A stretch of 13,168 bases of DNA from Pseudomonadales bacterium (GTDB taxonomy: Bacteria > Pseudomonadota > Gammaproteobacteria > Pseudomonadales > Azotimanducaceae). The stretch covers positions 1 to 13,168 of the forward strand of contig JAKUTI010000051.1 of NCBI GenBank assembly GCA_022448765.1, given 5' to 3'. The position numbers and the translations under genes were made by a program. The notes below the pieces were generated by a model. That model searched no databases. It saw only the letters and a list, made by a program, of their open reading frames with translations, and was not told the DNA's origin. Each line of letters opens with the position of its first letter. The stretch's first letter is position 1. Of the stretch, positions 1 through 8,345 are shown in pieces.

Positions 1-762
1 AACCACATGAGTGTGTACCCACGCGCACTGGCTGCAGCTGCTCAACTAATGGAGACCGAGACAATTAATATCCGTCTCAGTCAATCGCATGTCATAGCAA
101 AGCATGGTCTCAGCTCACATTCAGGAGGCGTTTTGCAGATCGAAGGCGATCAAGATATTCATGTCGACTACGGCAACAATACGCTGCTTGTCCCCCCCCG
201 AACGACCGCGCCCGAGGCGGTGGTCTGCCTCTGCTATTACAGCAATGTGGAAGAATCTGGCGGTTCGACGCATTTTGCCAAAGCGTCGGCAGGAGAACTC
301 ACAACCTACGAACCCGAGACCTTCAACCCTCCCAATTTTGTGATTGGAACAAACAATGGTTCAGCAGCGATATCCTCGGGACCGAGGTCCATTGCTAAGG
401 TGAACCAACGCTACACCGACGAGAAACCGGTCTACTACAAACCAGGCACATGTATTTTGTATCGCCTTGATGCGTGGCACCGTGGTACGCCAGCCGCCCT
501 AAACACAACGCGTTATACACACCATCACGTTTGGCGGCATCGGGAGGCCGAGTGGATCAACTGGCAAAGCCTCGCGCCTCGTCTAGCCAATATGCCTGGT
601 CGTTATTTAGAGTCTTTATCCGTAGTGCAAAGAACAGTCCTTGGGTTTGCAGCTCCCGGGGATCGGTACTGGACCGCTGAAACTATCGACTCGGTGGGGC
701 AACGCTATCCTGGAATGAACATGGGCCCTTACCGCGAGGCCATGAACACTTCTTCTAGCTAA
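1..762 (+). CDS. Phytanoyl-CoA dioxygenase (PhyH)-like Fe(II)/2-oxoglutarate oxygenase, 5' partial
   Basis: This is the C-terminal part of a PhyH-superfamily oxygenase, a cytosolic non-haem iron enzyme class that hydroxylates organic substrates using 2-oxoglutarate and O2. Counting from the ATG at 7, the iron ligands are visible as H52-V-D54 (in IHVDYGNN) and distal H158 (in DAWHRGTP). R169, eleven residues after the distal His, fits the usual 2-oxoglutarate-binding Arg. The frame is open to the window edge. The HxD motif usually lies about 130 residues into this family (H137 in the second PhyH gene here), so roughly 80 N-terminal residues are probably missing and the ATG at 7 is probably internal. 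The gene ends at TAA 760-762, 115 bases before the PQQ dehydrogenase on the same strand. Family assignment is firm; the substrate is unknown. Confidence 0.82.
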   Translation, partial: NHMSVYPRALAAAAQLMETETINIRLSQSHVIAKHGLSSHSGGVLQIEGDQDIHVDYGNNTLLVPPRTTAPEAVVCLCYYSNVEESGGSTHFAKASAGELTTYEPETFNPPNFVIGTNNGSAAISSGPRSIAKVNQRYTDEKPVYYKPGTCILYRLDAWHRGTPAALNTTRYTHHHVWRHREAEWINWQSLAPRLANMPGRYLESLSVVQRTVLGFAAPGDRYWTAETIDSVGQRYPGMNMGPYREAMNTSSS

Positions 763-877
763 ATGCCTCCTTAGTTATTAGGTGGGCGGTATAACGCTTG
801 CTGCAACGGAATTTTGTTACCTCGATACACAGGCTGGGTTGATGGCACTAACGCTCATGTGCTTGTATGGCTAAGTC

Positions 878-2902
878 GTGAATAAGTTGTCGATCACTCT
901 TGCTATATCTCTATTGGGGGCTTGTTCCCCCGACCGGATGGACACGCTTCCGGTAGATACAGACACGGATTGGGCTGTTTATCTCGGTGATGCAGGCCGA
1001 CGACATTATTCAGATCTCACGCAGATAAACCGAGGCAACGTTGACCAGCTAGAGCTCGCATGGAAGTACACGTCGAGTGAAAGGGGTGGCTCGATGTACG
1101 CCAGTCCACTGGTGATCGATGGCGTTCTATACGGCTTGTCGCCTCAGCTTGTTGCATTTGCATTGAATGCGGCTACCGGGGATGTGCTGTGGCGCACGGA
1201 TCCTGAAATCCAGGGCGCTCAGCGTGGCTTGATGTGGTGGGAGAAAGACGACGACCGACGTATTTTTTATACGGCTGGTCGTATGCTGATCGCACTTGAT
1301 GCTGATGATGGTAGCCCCATTGAAGAATTCGGGATCGATGGTCGTGTCGATTTACGACCACCGGGCCCAGAAAGCTATATTGGCGTGACGGCGCCAGGGG
1401 TCGTGTTCGAGGACATGATTATGCTGGGCTTCTCGACTACCGAAAATGCAGATGCCTATCCTGGATCGGTGCGCGCGTTCAGTGCCGTTGACGGCCGATT
1501 AATCTGGACGTTCAACACCATTCCTGCCCCGGGGACTCCGGGTTCAGAAACTTGGGCGGAGGGTGCCTTAGCCGAGGCCGGCGGCGCGAACGTTTGGACG
1601 GGAATGACCCTGGATGAAGAACGAGGGGTACTGTTTGCCCCGACAGGGTCGGCGACTCCGGATTTCTATGGGGCAAGTCGCCTCGGCGATAACCTGTTCG
1701 CGAATAGCTTGCTAGCCATTGATGCCAGAACAGGGAAACTCAACTGGTACTACCAAGTCGTTCGTCACGATCTATGGGATCGAGATAACCCATCTCCGCC
1801 GACGTTGGTCGAATTCGAGCGTGATGGGCAAGTGATCGACGGCGTGGCGCTGACGACAAAATCGGGGCATCTGTACGTCTTTGATCGTGACACAGGTACA
1901 CCGATGTACCCGTTGATCGACGTCGACACGCTGCCAAGTACGTTGCCAGGCGAAGAACCGTCTCCCGTACAAACGGTCTCGAGCGTGTCCTTTAGTCGAC
2001 AGACCTTTGAGATAACAAAGCGAAGTCCAGAGGCGACCAAACATGTCGAAGCCTTGATTAAAGATTGGGATCTTCGTCCATGGGCTCCGCCCAAAGTGGG
2101 GACCGTCTTGATTACACCCTGGTACGACGGCGGAGCGGAATGGGGGGGATCGGCGTTTGATCCGGCCAACAACCGGTTGATCCTAAACGCGAACAACGAA
2201 TCCGGCATCCTAACCTTGACGGAGATACCCGTAGGTTTTAGCAACGCTGGTGCATATGCCGAGCATTGCGGATCCTGTCACGGTGCAAAACTTGAGGGCA
2301 CCGAAGCGGGTCCTGCCCTACTTGGAATTCTAGAGCGCATGAATTACCGAAAGATCGCGAAGGTGATTAACGAGGGCGGTGATCGGATGCCTAGTTTTTC
2401 TCACCTAACCCGAACAGTTCGTGGTCGCATCATTACCCATATTGTGGCCCCGGAACCCGTCGTCGATGAACCGACCGAAGAGGTTTCCTACACGCACTGC
2501 TGCTATACGTATCTTCGGGATCATGAACAGTTACCGGGTACCGCCCCGCCGTGGTGGACGCTTAATTCTATTGATGTGGCTTCGGGCGATATCGTCTGGA
2601 GCGTTCCTTTTGGTAATTATCCAACTCATCCGGATCTGGGGCTTGGCGCGGTGAGTTATGGCGGACCTGTTGTAACTGCCTCGGGTTTAATCTTTATTGC
2701 AGCAACACCTGATAAGAAGTTTCGTGCCTACGACACCCGTGATGGCAAAGTTCTGTGGGAAACGGATTTGACAGCCGCCGGATTTTCAACGCCCGCAATC
2801 TATACCGTTGATGGCAAACAATACGTCGTCATTTCCGCGGGCGGCGGTCGCATGGGTCCGCCCGCGGGAGCAGATTATTTCGCGTACAGTCTCCCGGATT
2901 AA
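878..2902 (+). CDS. PQQ-dependent dehydrogenase lipoprotein with inserted cytochrome c domain
   Basis: This 674-residue quinoprotein is of the membrane glucose dehydrogenase/alcohol dehydrogenase type and probably oxidises an alcohol or sugar in the periplasm. GTG at 878 is the first possible start because an in-frame TAA lies at 872-874. The N-terminus is a lipoprotein signal with lipobox LGAC (lipidated Cys16). Propeller repeats include GDVLW, GRLIW and GKLNW. The HDLWDRD motif at 297-303 matches the catalytic region HDLWD of glucose dehydrogenases. A cytochrome c domain sits at about 455-525, with haem motif CGSCH (464-468) and probable axial Met504 in DRMPSF. The propeller then resumes (DVASGDIVW, DGKVLWETD) to the C-terminus, so the cytochrome is an insertion rather than a C-terminal fusion. 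A vicinal Cys541-Cys542 lies in the return linker. The stop overlaps that of the convergent hydrolase gene. The natural substrate is not readable. Confidence 0.9.
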   Translation: MNKLSITLAISLLGACSPDRMDTLPVDTDTDWAVYLGDAGRRHYSDLTQINRGNVDQLELAWKYTSSERGGSMYASPLVIDGVLYGLSPQLVAFALNAATGDVLWRTDPEIQGAQRGLMWWEKDDDRRIFYTAGRMLIALDADDGSPIEEFGIDGRVDLRPPGPESYIGVTAPGVVFEDMIMLGFSTTENADAYPGSVRAFSAVDGRLIWTFNTIPAPGTPGSETWAEGALAEAGGANVWTGMTLDEERGVLFAPTGSATPDFYGASRLGDNLFANSLLAIDARTGKLNWYYQVVRHDLWDRDNPSPPTLVEFERDGQVIDGVALTTKSGHLYVFDRDTGTPMYPLIDVDTLPSTLPGEEPSPVQTVSSVSFSRQTFEITKRSPEATKHVEALIKDWDLRPWAPPKVGTVLITPWYDGGAEWGGSAFDPANNRLILNANNESGILTLTEIPVGFSNAGAYAEHCGSCHGAKLEGTEAGPALLGILERMNYRKIAKVINEGGDRMPSFSHLTRTVRGRIITHIVAPEPVVDEPTEEVSYTHCCYTYLRDHEQLPGTAPPWWTLNSIDVASGDIVWSVPFGNYPTHPDLGLGAVSYGGPVVTASGLIFIAATPDKKFRAYDTRDGKVLWETDLTAAGFSTPAIYTVDGKQYVVISAGGGRMGPPAGADYFAYSLPD

Positions 2903-3924
2903 TCACTGCCCTCGAGTCTAGCGTAAATCCTGCCAACGGCTTGCGGATCGACGCCTTTCCGACGAACACCGAGCGTAGAGGCATGGTTAGTCATGTCGAC
3001 CTCCCGAGCGGCGTCCCCAACCGGAATATCTTGCTCGTGCATCTTCGCAACTTTGCCCCAAAGATCTTCGTAATACGCTTGCACATGGTCAATTAGATCG
3101 CGGTCGGTGAAAGGGTTGCCGTGACCCGGGACAATAGTCTCGAAGGGCAGACCTTTTAGGTTTTCTAGCGTTTGAACCCACTCATCCACGTAGCCATCGC
3201 CAAGAAACGACGGTCCCTGAAGCATCATGTCGCCGGTAAAAGCGAGCTTTTCCGCCGGCAAGTAAACGGTAACGTCGCCGCCGGTGTGGGCGCGTCCTAA
3301 GAAATGCAGTTGAATTTCTCTGCTGCCTCGGAAAATAGTCATCCGGTGATCTAACGTGGTATCCGGCGCGACGGGCTGAATTTCGGCCCACGATTTCTCT
3401 TGTGTCAGCGCGAGATCAAGATAATTCTTTAACCCCTTCCGCCGTTCTTCGTCGGTCGTGTTTTCAAGCATGGTTGTGACGTTGGCAATGGTCTCTTTGT
3501 TTCTCCTCGTTGCTAATACGTACTGTGTTTCTTGCAGCGGGGTGCCGGCCATTTTCATGCGGGTGTATTCATGCCCGATGATTTGTACGTCGTCGCCAAA
3601 CACTTGGTTTCCGTGCGCGTGGTCGTAGTGAAAGTGGGTGTTAATCAATGTGGTGATCGGATTGGACGTAATGGCCCGAATTGATTGGATCAATTCCCGT
3701 GCTTTATCGGGCGTGATGTGGGAATCGACCACAACCACATCGTCTTCGTTGACGATAACGAGTGAATTGCTATTGAAGAGCGGAGCCGTGGTTTGCGCCA
3801 GGTAGACGCCATTGGCAATTTCCGTCAGGCGGTGTGATGACGTGGTGATGACGTGTTCGTCAGCAGCTAACGGCACCGACGCCACAAGTAGTAGTAAAGG
3901 AAGGGTCATTCGTCGAATGTTCAT
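2899..3924 (-). CDS. Exported metallo-beta-lactamase-fold hydrolase
   Basis: This 341-residue MBL-fold protein has a clear signal peptide (hydrophobic LPLLLLVASVPLA, likely cut near A20-A21), so it acts in the periplasm or outside the cell. The full metal site is present: H97-F-H99-Y-D101-H102, H213 in GRAHTGGD, D232 in FTGD and H268 in PGHG, predicting a di-zinc centre. The family covers lactamases, lactonases, thioesterases and sulfur-compound hydrolases, so the reaction is open. Some exported MBL proteins accompany PQQ dehydrogenases, and this gene converges on one with touching stop codons. A shared pathway is possible, but convergent genes are not co-transcribed. Upstream of the ATG on this strand are GGAGG (11 bases away) and AAGGA (3 bases away), either of which could serve as ribosome binding site. 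Confidence 0.88.
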   Translation of the reverse strand: MNIRRMTLPLLLLVASVPLAADEHVITTSSHRLTEIANGVYLAQTTAPLFNSNSLVIVNEDDVVVVDSHITPDKARELIQSIRAITSNPITTLINTHFHYDHAHGNQVFGDDVQIIGHEYTRMKMAGTPLQETQYVLATRRNKETIANVTTMLENTTDEERRKGLKNYLDLALTQEKSWAEIQPVAPDTTLDHRMTIFRGSREIQLHFLGRAHTGGDVTVYLPAEKLAFTGDMMLQGPSFLGDGYVDEWVQTLENLKGLPFETIVPGHGNPFTDRDLIDHVQAYYEDLWGKVAKMHEQDIPVGDAAREVDMTNHASTLGVRRKGVDPQAVGRIYARLEGSD

Positions 3925-4089
3925 GTTTCCTTAGACCTCCAAGGCCAACGAGCCCCATGGAACAGGGTCTCTTTTCTTGCTAGGAGAGTAACAAAGCCTC
4001 GTGCGAAATTGCGCGTTACTCGTGACCCGCAGTTTCCGCCCGTGAAATAGTAAGATTCATCGATTAGTTAAGATACGGAGAGATCAAAC
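3925..4089. promoter_or_regulatory. Divergent intergenic region, likely promoters for both flanking genes
   Basis: This 165-base spacer separates the start of the exported MBL hydrolase (leftward) from the start of the Ddn-like gene (rightward), so promoters for both must lie here or in the flanks. The rightward gene has a good Shine-Dalgarno, GGAG at 4077-4080, nine bases before its ATG. No convincing -35/-10 pair and no operator-like palindrome was found by eye. Confidence 0.4.
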
Positions 4090-4524
4090 ATGGCGGAATA
4101 CATTCCAACCCCTGTTCAATGGGTCCGCGAGCATGTGGAACGTTACGAAGGTAGTGGTGGAACCGAAGGCGTGGGCCTTATGGACACTGGGCTACCTTGT
4201 GTCATTGTGACCCATACCGGCAATAAGACCGGGGCCATCCGAAAGACGCCGTTAATGCGGGTGAAGGACGGTGACAAATACGTCCTGGTCGGGTCTCAGG
4301 GCGGAGCGCCTAAGAACCCCGTATGGGTATACAACCTTCGTGCGAATCCTACGGTTGAAATTCGTGACGCCACTGAAGTGTCGACGATGAGGGTGCGAGA
4401 GGTTGAGGACGCCGACGAGCGGGACAGAATTTGGGCGACCGCAGTGGAAGCATTTCCGCCATACGCTGACTACAAAGAGAGAACCTCTCGAACCATCCCC
4501 GTGTTTATAGCGGAACCGATTTAA
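4090..4524 (+). CDS. Nitroreductase/quinone reductase family protein, Ddn type (F420-dependent)
   Basis: This 144-residue protein belongs to the Ddn/FDOR family, small split-barrel enzymes that in mycobacteria use the deazaflavin F420H2 to reduce quinones and nitroaromatics. Family motifs appear in order: THTGNKTGAIRKTPL (about 41-55, the usual G-x-K-T-G-x-x-R-x-T-P-L), SQGGAPKNPVWVYNLRANP (69-87) and YADYKERTSRTIPV (125-138). Length is typical and the protein seems complete. The ATG follows GGAGAGA at suitable spacing. It has no signal peptide and should be cytosolic. It stands alone, divergent from the MBL hydrolase and convergent with the polyester-hydrolase-like gene 18 bases on. No F420 biosynthesis gene is in the window, so cofactor use is inferred from the family only. 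Confidence 0.9.
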   Translation: MAEYIPTPVQWVREHVERYEGSGGTEGVGLMDTGLPCVIVTHTGNKTGAIRKTPLMRVKDGDKYVLVGSQGGAPKNPVWVYNLRANPTVEIRDATEVSTMRVREVEDADERDRIWATAVEAFPPYADYKERTSRTIPVFIAEPI

Positions 4525-4542
4525 GCGATACCTTATTGCCCA

Positions 4543-5517
4543 TCATCGGCCGTCTATGGTGTCGCACACGGAGTCAATATCGCCGGACGGGTAGCCTTCC
4601 ATGGCTGCATCGGCACTTCGTATGTTGGATTCGAAACGACTCGCGGATTGAGGTTCTGCCAACAAGAACTTCCGGTAACGCTCGTCACCCTCAAGGAATA
4701 CCTTGAGCCAAGCCAGCGCAATCCTGCCGACATCGCCATTCCCGGTATCGCGGTACACGCCCTTCGGTCCATTCGCGATCCAGTGCCCGGCGTCGCGGAC
4801 TTCAAACAGCAACTTTGGCGTTACCGATCGTGTCGAGCAGTAGTGTGCTAACGCGTGTTCGTTGAACGGTGCGCGACGGTCCTTTTCGCCGCCGATGATC
4901 AGCAACGGGACGGGGTGATCAAAAACGACCGGGGGTTCGTGCCAGGGGCAAAGACCAATTACGGCTTTGAGAGATGGGTGTTGCATGGCGGCCAATTGCG
5001 CGCCGCCGCCACCCATCGACCAACCGCTGACGGCGATACGGGATAGGTCAAGCCTTTTGAAAATCGGTGAGCCATCCCTTGTGTTTTCAGCGCGCAGGGT
5101 GGCCATTGCATCGATGAGAGCGTCGGCACGTTCTTGGGGAAAATCTCGAGGGGGGTTATTGGTCCCGATTGTCATGGTGACGATACCGTGAGACGCGTAA
5201 AAGGGCCCCCATCTTCGGATCGAGCGCTCCGAGCTTGACCATCCCGGAACGATCACGACACTGGCAAGAGGGTGAGACAGTTCTATCGGATAGAAAATGG
5301 TGGCACCGCGGTAAAGGGGACCGTCTCGTAGTCCGTCAATTTCTCGCAGTTGCGCGACACTATGGGGTCCCGGTACCAGGAGTGAATCCAGCGTGGGTTC
5401 TGGGCCCGCGACTGGCGCATTGTCGACCGAACGGGATCCGTTGTTTGCGTAGAGCGCCGGGAGAGGTCCAACAATAGCCAGGAAGAATATTGCTTTACAT
5501 AGGCGAATGAGTATCAA
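4543..5517 (-). CDS. Exported alpha/beta hydrolase of the PETase/cutinase (polyester hydrolase) type
   Basis: This 324-residue serine hydrolase has a signal peptide (hydrophobic core IFFLAIVGPLPALYA, cut near A24), so it is exported. The catalytic triad is readable: Ser167 in GWSMGGGG, Asp213 in GGEKDRRAP and His245 in DAGHW. Oxyanion-hole and subsite residues also parallel PETases: VPGW (W93) where PETases have VPGY, Met168 after the nucleophile, and Trp192 in CPW. The fold landmarks RRWGPFYASHG, PSLKAVIGLCPW and AWLKVFLEGDERY follow the same order as in PETases and actinobacterial cutinases. Neither disulfide of the Ideonella PETase is expected: the positions near the catalytic Asp and His hold Gly and Ile. 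The start is TTG at 5515-5517; no ATG is in frame before the catalytic core, and the TTG gives a proper signal peptide. Whether the substrate is a polyester, a lipid or a small ester is unknown. Confidence 0.85.
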   Translation of the reverse strand: MILIRLCKAIFFLAIVGPLPALYANNGSRSVDNAPVAGPEPTLDSLLVPGPHSVAQLREIDGLRDGPLYRGATIFYPIELSHPLASVVIVPGWSSSERSIRRWGPFYASHGIVTMTIGTNNPPRDFPQERADALIDAMATLRAENTRDGSPIFKRLDLSRIAVSGWSMGGGGAQLAAMQHPSLKAVIGLCPWHEPPVVFDHPVPLLIIGGEKDRRAPFNEHALAHYCSTRSVTPKLLFEVRDAGHWIANGPKGVYRDTGNGDVGRIALAWLKVFLEGDERYRKFLLAEPQSASRFESNIRSADAAMEGYPSGDIDSVCDTIDGR

Positions 5518-5724
5518 CGGGAGACCACCGAGACGTGAAGGGGTGATAAGCCTACACCGAATTATGCCCGTCAGATTCTTCTATCACTCGTGAAACGTGG
5601 CGATATTGGAATAAAAACTTTCAGACATAATTCGATCGCAAAGGCATGAACAAACGTGTTCATTTCTCGCCCCGTGAGTGCAAGAATTGGCGCGCCACGT
5701 TTGCTGCTCCAAGGCGACGGGAAG
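5518..5724. promoter_or_regulatory. Divergent intergenic region between hydrolase and one-carbon operon
   Basis: About 200 bases separate the leftward polyester-hydrolase-like gene from the rightward FAD oxidoreductase gene, so promoters for both are expected here. The most A/T-rich part is 5603-5633. It holds TTGGAA (5606-5611) and CATAAT (5626-5631), but their 14-base spacing is too short for a normal sigma-70 promoter. No clear operator or riboswitch-like structure was seen. If the GTG at 5656 were the true start, the region would end at 5655. Confidence 0.35.
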
Positions 5725-8322
5725 ATGGAAAAACGAAAGCTGCCTGAAACTGCAGATGTCGTCATTGTAGGCGTGGGTGGTATCGTCGGATCGACGCTTG
5801 CGTATTGGCTCGCCGAGCTCGGCGTAAGCAACATCGTCGGTTTGGAAAAGTCGTCGGTCATCCCTTCCGATATTGGTTCGACGTCTCATGCGTCCGACTT
5901 TGTTTTCAACACGTCACACGACAAGTTGAGCAATTGGACCACGGCCTATAGTCGACGGTTTTATGAGGACAACGGATTCTTTCTGAAACGTGGGGGAATG
6001 GAGGTATGCCGCCCAGGAGATGATGCTCGTTGGGAGGAGCTGAAGCGAAAGGTTGGTTCGGGCAAAGCGTTTGGGACCAACGTAAGTCTAATTTCGGCGC
6101 GAGAGGCAGCGACCAAATTTCCGTTACTTGATGAAGACTCCATTCGGGGTGCGATGTGGGATCCCGATGCCGGATTGGTGGTTCCCAGATCGCAAGACGT
6201 GGCCGCTGAGATGGTTGATCGAGCCCGAAAAAAAAGCGCACTTCAAACGTTTGCCGATACACCGGCGACCGGGTTTGAGATTGTTGGCGGACGCATCGTG
6301 GGCGTACATACGGACAGCGGTACCATTCGTACGGCTCGTGTCGTGATTACCTCGGGCATCTGGGGCCCGCTGCTTGGCGATATGGCGGGAGTTCCTATCC
6401 CACTATCACCGGTGGAACACCCGCTTCTCTTTTTTGGACCGCTAGAAACTATTCAAGGAACCGAGGAATTTCTGGTCCACCCGCTTTTTCGCGACCAAGG
6501 CAACTCCGCCTATGTGCGAGATACGGGCCGCATCCATGGTGGCATGCTTGAATGGGGATATTACGAAGAAGTAAATCCTCGTCTGATTGAACCCAGAGAT
6601 ATTGGCCACCCCAATAAGACCATGACGTCCCTTTCGATGCGGCACCTCGCTTTAGACGAAATTGCTGAGCCGCTGGAAAAGGGTTTTAGTACCGTACCGA
6701 TTCTTCAAGAGCTGGGTTGGGATGAGCGCAGTTCATTCAACGGGCTGCTGTCGGTGACGACGGACGCGGCATCGCTTATTGGTGAGAGCCCTGAAGTCAG
6801 GGGTTTTTGGTTATGCGAGGCGGTTTGGGTCAAGGACGGACCGGGTTGTGCGCGGCTATGCGCTGAGTGGATGACTTCGGGTCGACCACAGATGGATATG
6901 CACTCGTTTGATATCGCACGTTTTTACCCGGCCCAGAAAACCCCGGATTTTGTTCGTGATCGTGTATTCGAGAATGCTCAGACAATCTATACCCCACCGA
7001 TCCATCCTCGCGAACCGTATCTCTCACAGCGACCGATTTTTGTTAGCCCATTTTACGAACGCGAGCAAGAGTTAGGAGGGTATTTCGATAACGAGATTGC
7101 TGGGTGGGAACGGGCATTGGCGTATGAATCGAATCGCGAAAGTTTGAGCAAGTACCTCTCACAAATTCCGGTACGCGAGAATGAGTGGGATCGGCGCCAT
7201 GTCCCCTATGAAGTGGCGAATGCAGAGCATTTGGCGATGAGCGACTCGGTAGGCATGATCAACCTATCCCACTTCGCCATCTTCGATATCGAGGGGCCCG
7301 ATGCGGAAAGACTTCTGGAATTTCTTTCGGTTGCTAAGGTGGGTGGCAACACACCGAACGGACGAGTTATCTACACTAACTTTCTTGATCAACAAGGTGG
7401 TGTCCACGCGGATCTAACCATTTCGCGGCTTGGCGAAGATCGATACCGAGTGGTAACTGGCGGAGCGGACGGGAATCGTGACTGGGTCACTATTCGCAAC
7501 CATCGGGACGACCTTGGTCTGGACGCCGACATTGCGATTCGTACACACGACCTGGCGACTCTTGGTTTGTGGGGTCCAAAAGCACGAGAAGTACTGGCTC
7601 GGTTTGCGGGCGAGGAAGTGGTGGCCAACGACGCATTTGCCTTTGCAACAGCAAAGGACTTGGAATTGCGATTGCCGAATGGGACCACGATGCGGGTTTG
7701 GGCTGCGCGAATCTCGTACGTGGGCGAAAGCGGTTGGGAGATCTATCTTGATAACGATTCACGAGAGGGTATGGCGCTGTTCGATGCTTGTCTGGATGAG
7801 GGCGTTGTTCCGGTCGGGATCGAGACATACGCGACTAGCAGAAGACTCGAAAAATCGTTTCGTTTGCAAGGGGCGGATCTTGAGACTGAATACAACGCCT
7901 GCGAGTCGGCTGTGCAACGACCGCAAGTAAAACCTGCCGATTTTGAGGGAAAACGGGCGCATTTATCGCATCGGAATCAGGAACCGTCTGCACTTCTGTG
8001 CACGATGACCATCGACTCCCAAAGCGTCGGTGACGGACCACCTCGTTATCCCGTGGGCATCTCCCCGATCCTTGACGCGGATACACTAGACGTTCCCGTT
8101 GATTCACTCGGTCGCCGATCATTCGCCACGAGCACCTCGTATTGCCCTTCGATTGGCAAGCACGTGGTGATGGGGTACCTCCCTAGCCCAATTGCACTGC
8201 GGGGAAAGAAACTCGTTCTCGAATACTTTAACGAAAATGAGGACGGTCATTACCCGATGACCGTTCAGATTGCTGGTCGCGGTTCGTTGTATGACCCCGA
8301 CAATAAGCGCGTCCGCGCGTAA
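5725..8322 (+). CDS. FAD-dependent oxidoreductase-GcvT fusion, dimethylglycine/sarcosine dehydrogenase-like
   Basis: This 865-residue protein has the architecture of dimethylglycine/sarcosine dehydrogenases and dimethylglycine oxidase: an N-terminal DAO-type FAD domain, a central FAO domain, and a C-terminal GcvT domain that passes the released one-carbon unit to tetrahydrofolate. The dinucleotide-binding motif GVGGIVG is at about 16-22. His55 in GSTSHAS matches the histidine that binds FAD covalently in this family. The GcvT part begins near 505 (SVGMINLSHFAIFDIEGPDAERLL), and the last 120 residues form the GcvT C-terminal barrel. I chose ATG 5725 because the family normally starts just before the FAD motif; GTG 5656 would add 23 atypical residues. 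The next gene follows after 23 bases, indicating an operon. The substrate is probably an N-methyl (less likely another methyl-bearing) compound. The late-GcvT stretch around ADLETEYNACESAVQRP departs from the usual pattern, so specificity should not be assumed. Confidence 0.88.
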   Translation: MEKRKLPETADVVIVGVGGIVGSTLAYWLAELGVSNIVGLEKSSVIPSDIGSTSHASDFVFNTSHDKLSNWTTAYSRRFYEDNGFFLKRGGMEVCRPGDDARWEELKRKVGSGKAFGTNVSLISAREAATKFPLLDEDSIRGAMWDPDAGLVVPRSQDVAAEMVDRARKKSALQTFADTPATGFEIVGGRIVGVHTDSGTIRTARVVITSGIWGPLLGDMAGVPIPLSPVEHPLLFFGPLETIQGTEEFLVHPLFRDQGNSAYVRDTGRIHGGMLEWGYYEEVNPRLIEPRDIGHPNKTMTSLSMRHLALDEIAEPLEKGFSTVPILQELGWDERSSFNGLLSVTTDAASLIGESPEVRGFWLCEAVWVKDGPGCARLCAEWMTSGRPQMDMHSFDIARFYPAQKTPDFVRDRVFENAQTIYTPPIHPREPYLSQRPIFVSPFYEREQELGGYFDNEIAGWERALAYESNRESLSKYLSQIPVRENEWDRRHVPYEVANAEHLAMSDSVGMINLSHFAIFDIEGPDAERLLEFLSVAKVGGNTPNGRVIYTNFLDQQGGVHADLTISRLGEDRYRVVTGGADGNRDWVTIRNHRDDLGLDADIAIRTHDLATLGLWGPKAREVLARFAGEEVVANDAFAFATAKDLELRLPNGTTMRVWAARISYVGESGWEIYLDNDSREGMALFDACLDEGVVPVGIETYATSRRLEKSFRLQGADLETEYNACESAVQRPQVKPADFEGKRAHLSHRNQEPSALLCTMTIDSQSVGDGPPRYPVGISPILDADTLDVPVDSLGRRSFATSTSYCPSIGKHVVMGYLPSPIALRGKKLVLEYFNENEDGHYPMTVQIAGRGSLYDPDNKRVRA

Positions 8323-8333
8323 CACCAGATAAC

Positions 8334-8338
8334 GGAGG
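8334..8338 (+). promoter_or_regulatory. Shine-Dalgarno fixing a TTG start
   Basis: A strong GGAGG lies seven bases before the TTG at 8346-8348 and lies between the stop of the upstream gene and this codon. It supports TTG 8346 as the start of the GcvT/DmdA-like gene and tight coupling of the two genes. Confidence 0.75.
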
Positions 8339-8345
8339 AATACGC

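Noticed and set aside
842..874. Ten-codon leader peptide just before the PQQ dehydrogenase
   Set aside because: It has no ribosome binding site, no runs of regulatory codons and no attenuator-like hairpin. Short frames of this size are common by chance.
5606..5631. Sigma-70 promoter from TTGGAA and CATAAT before the FAD oxidoreductase gene
   Set aside because: The spacing is 14 bases, shorter than the usual 16-18, and neither box is close to consensus. Shifting the boxes does not improve the match.
5656..5724. N-terminal extension of the FAD oxidoreductase from GTG 5656
   Set aside because: The added 23 residues come before a start that already fits the family, and they do not resemble family sequence or a signal peptide. 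The GTG cannot be excluded without homologue alignment.
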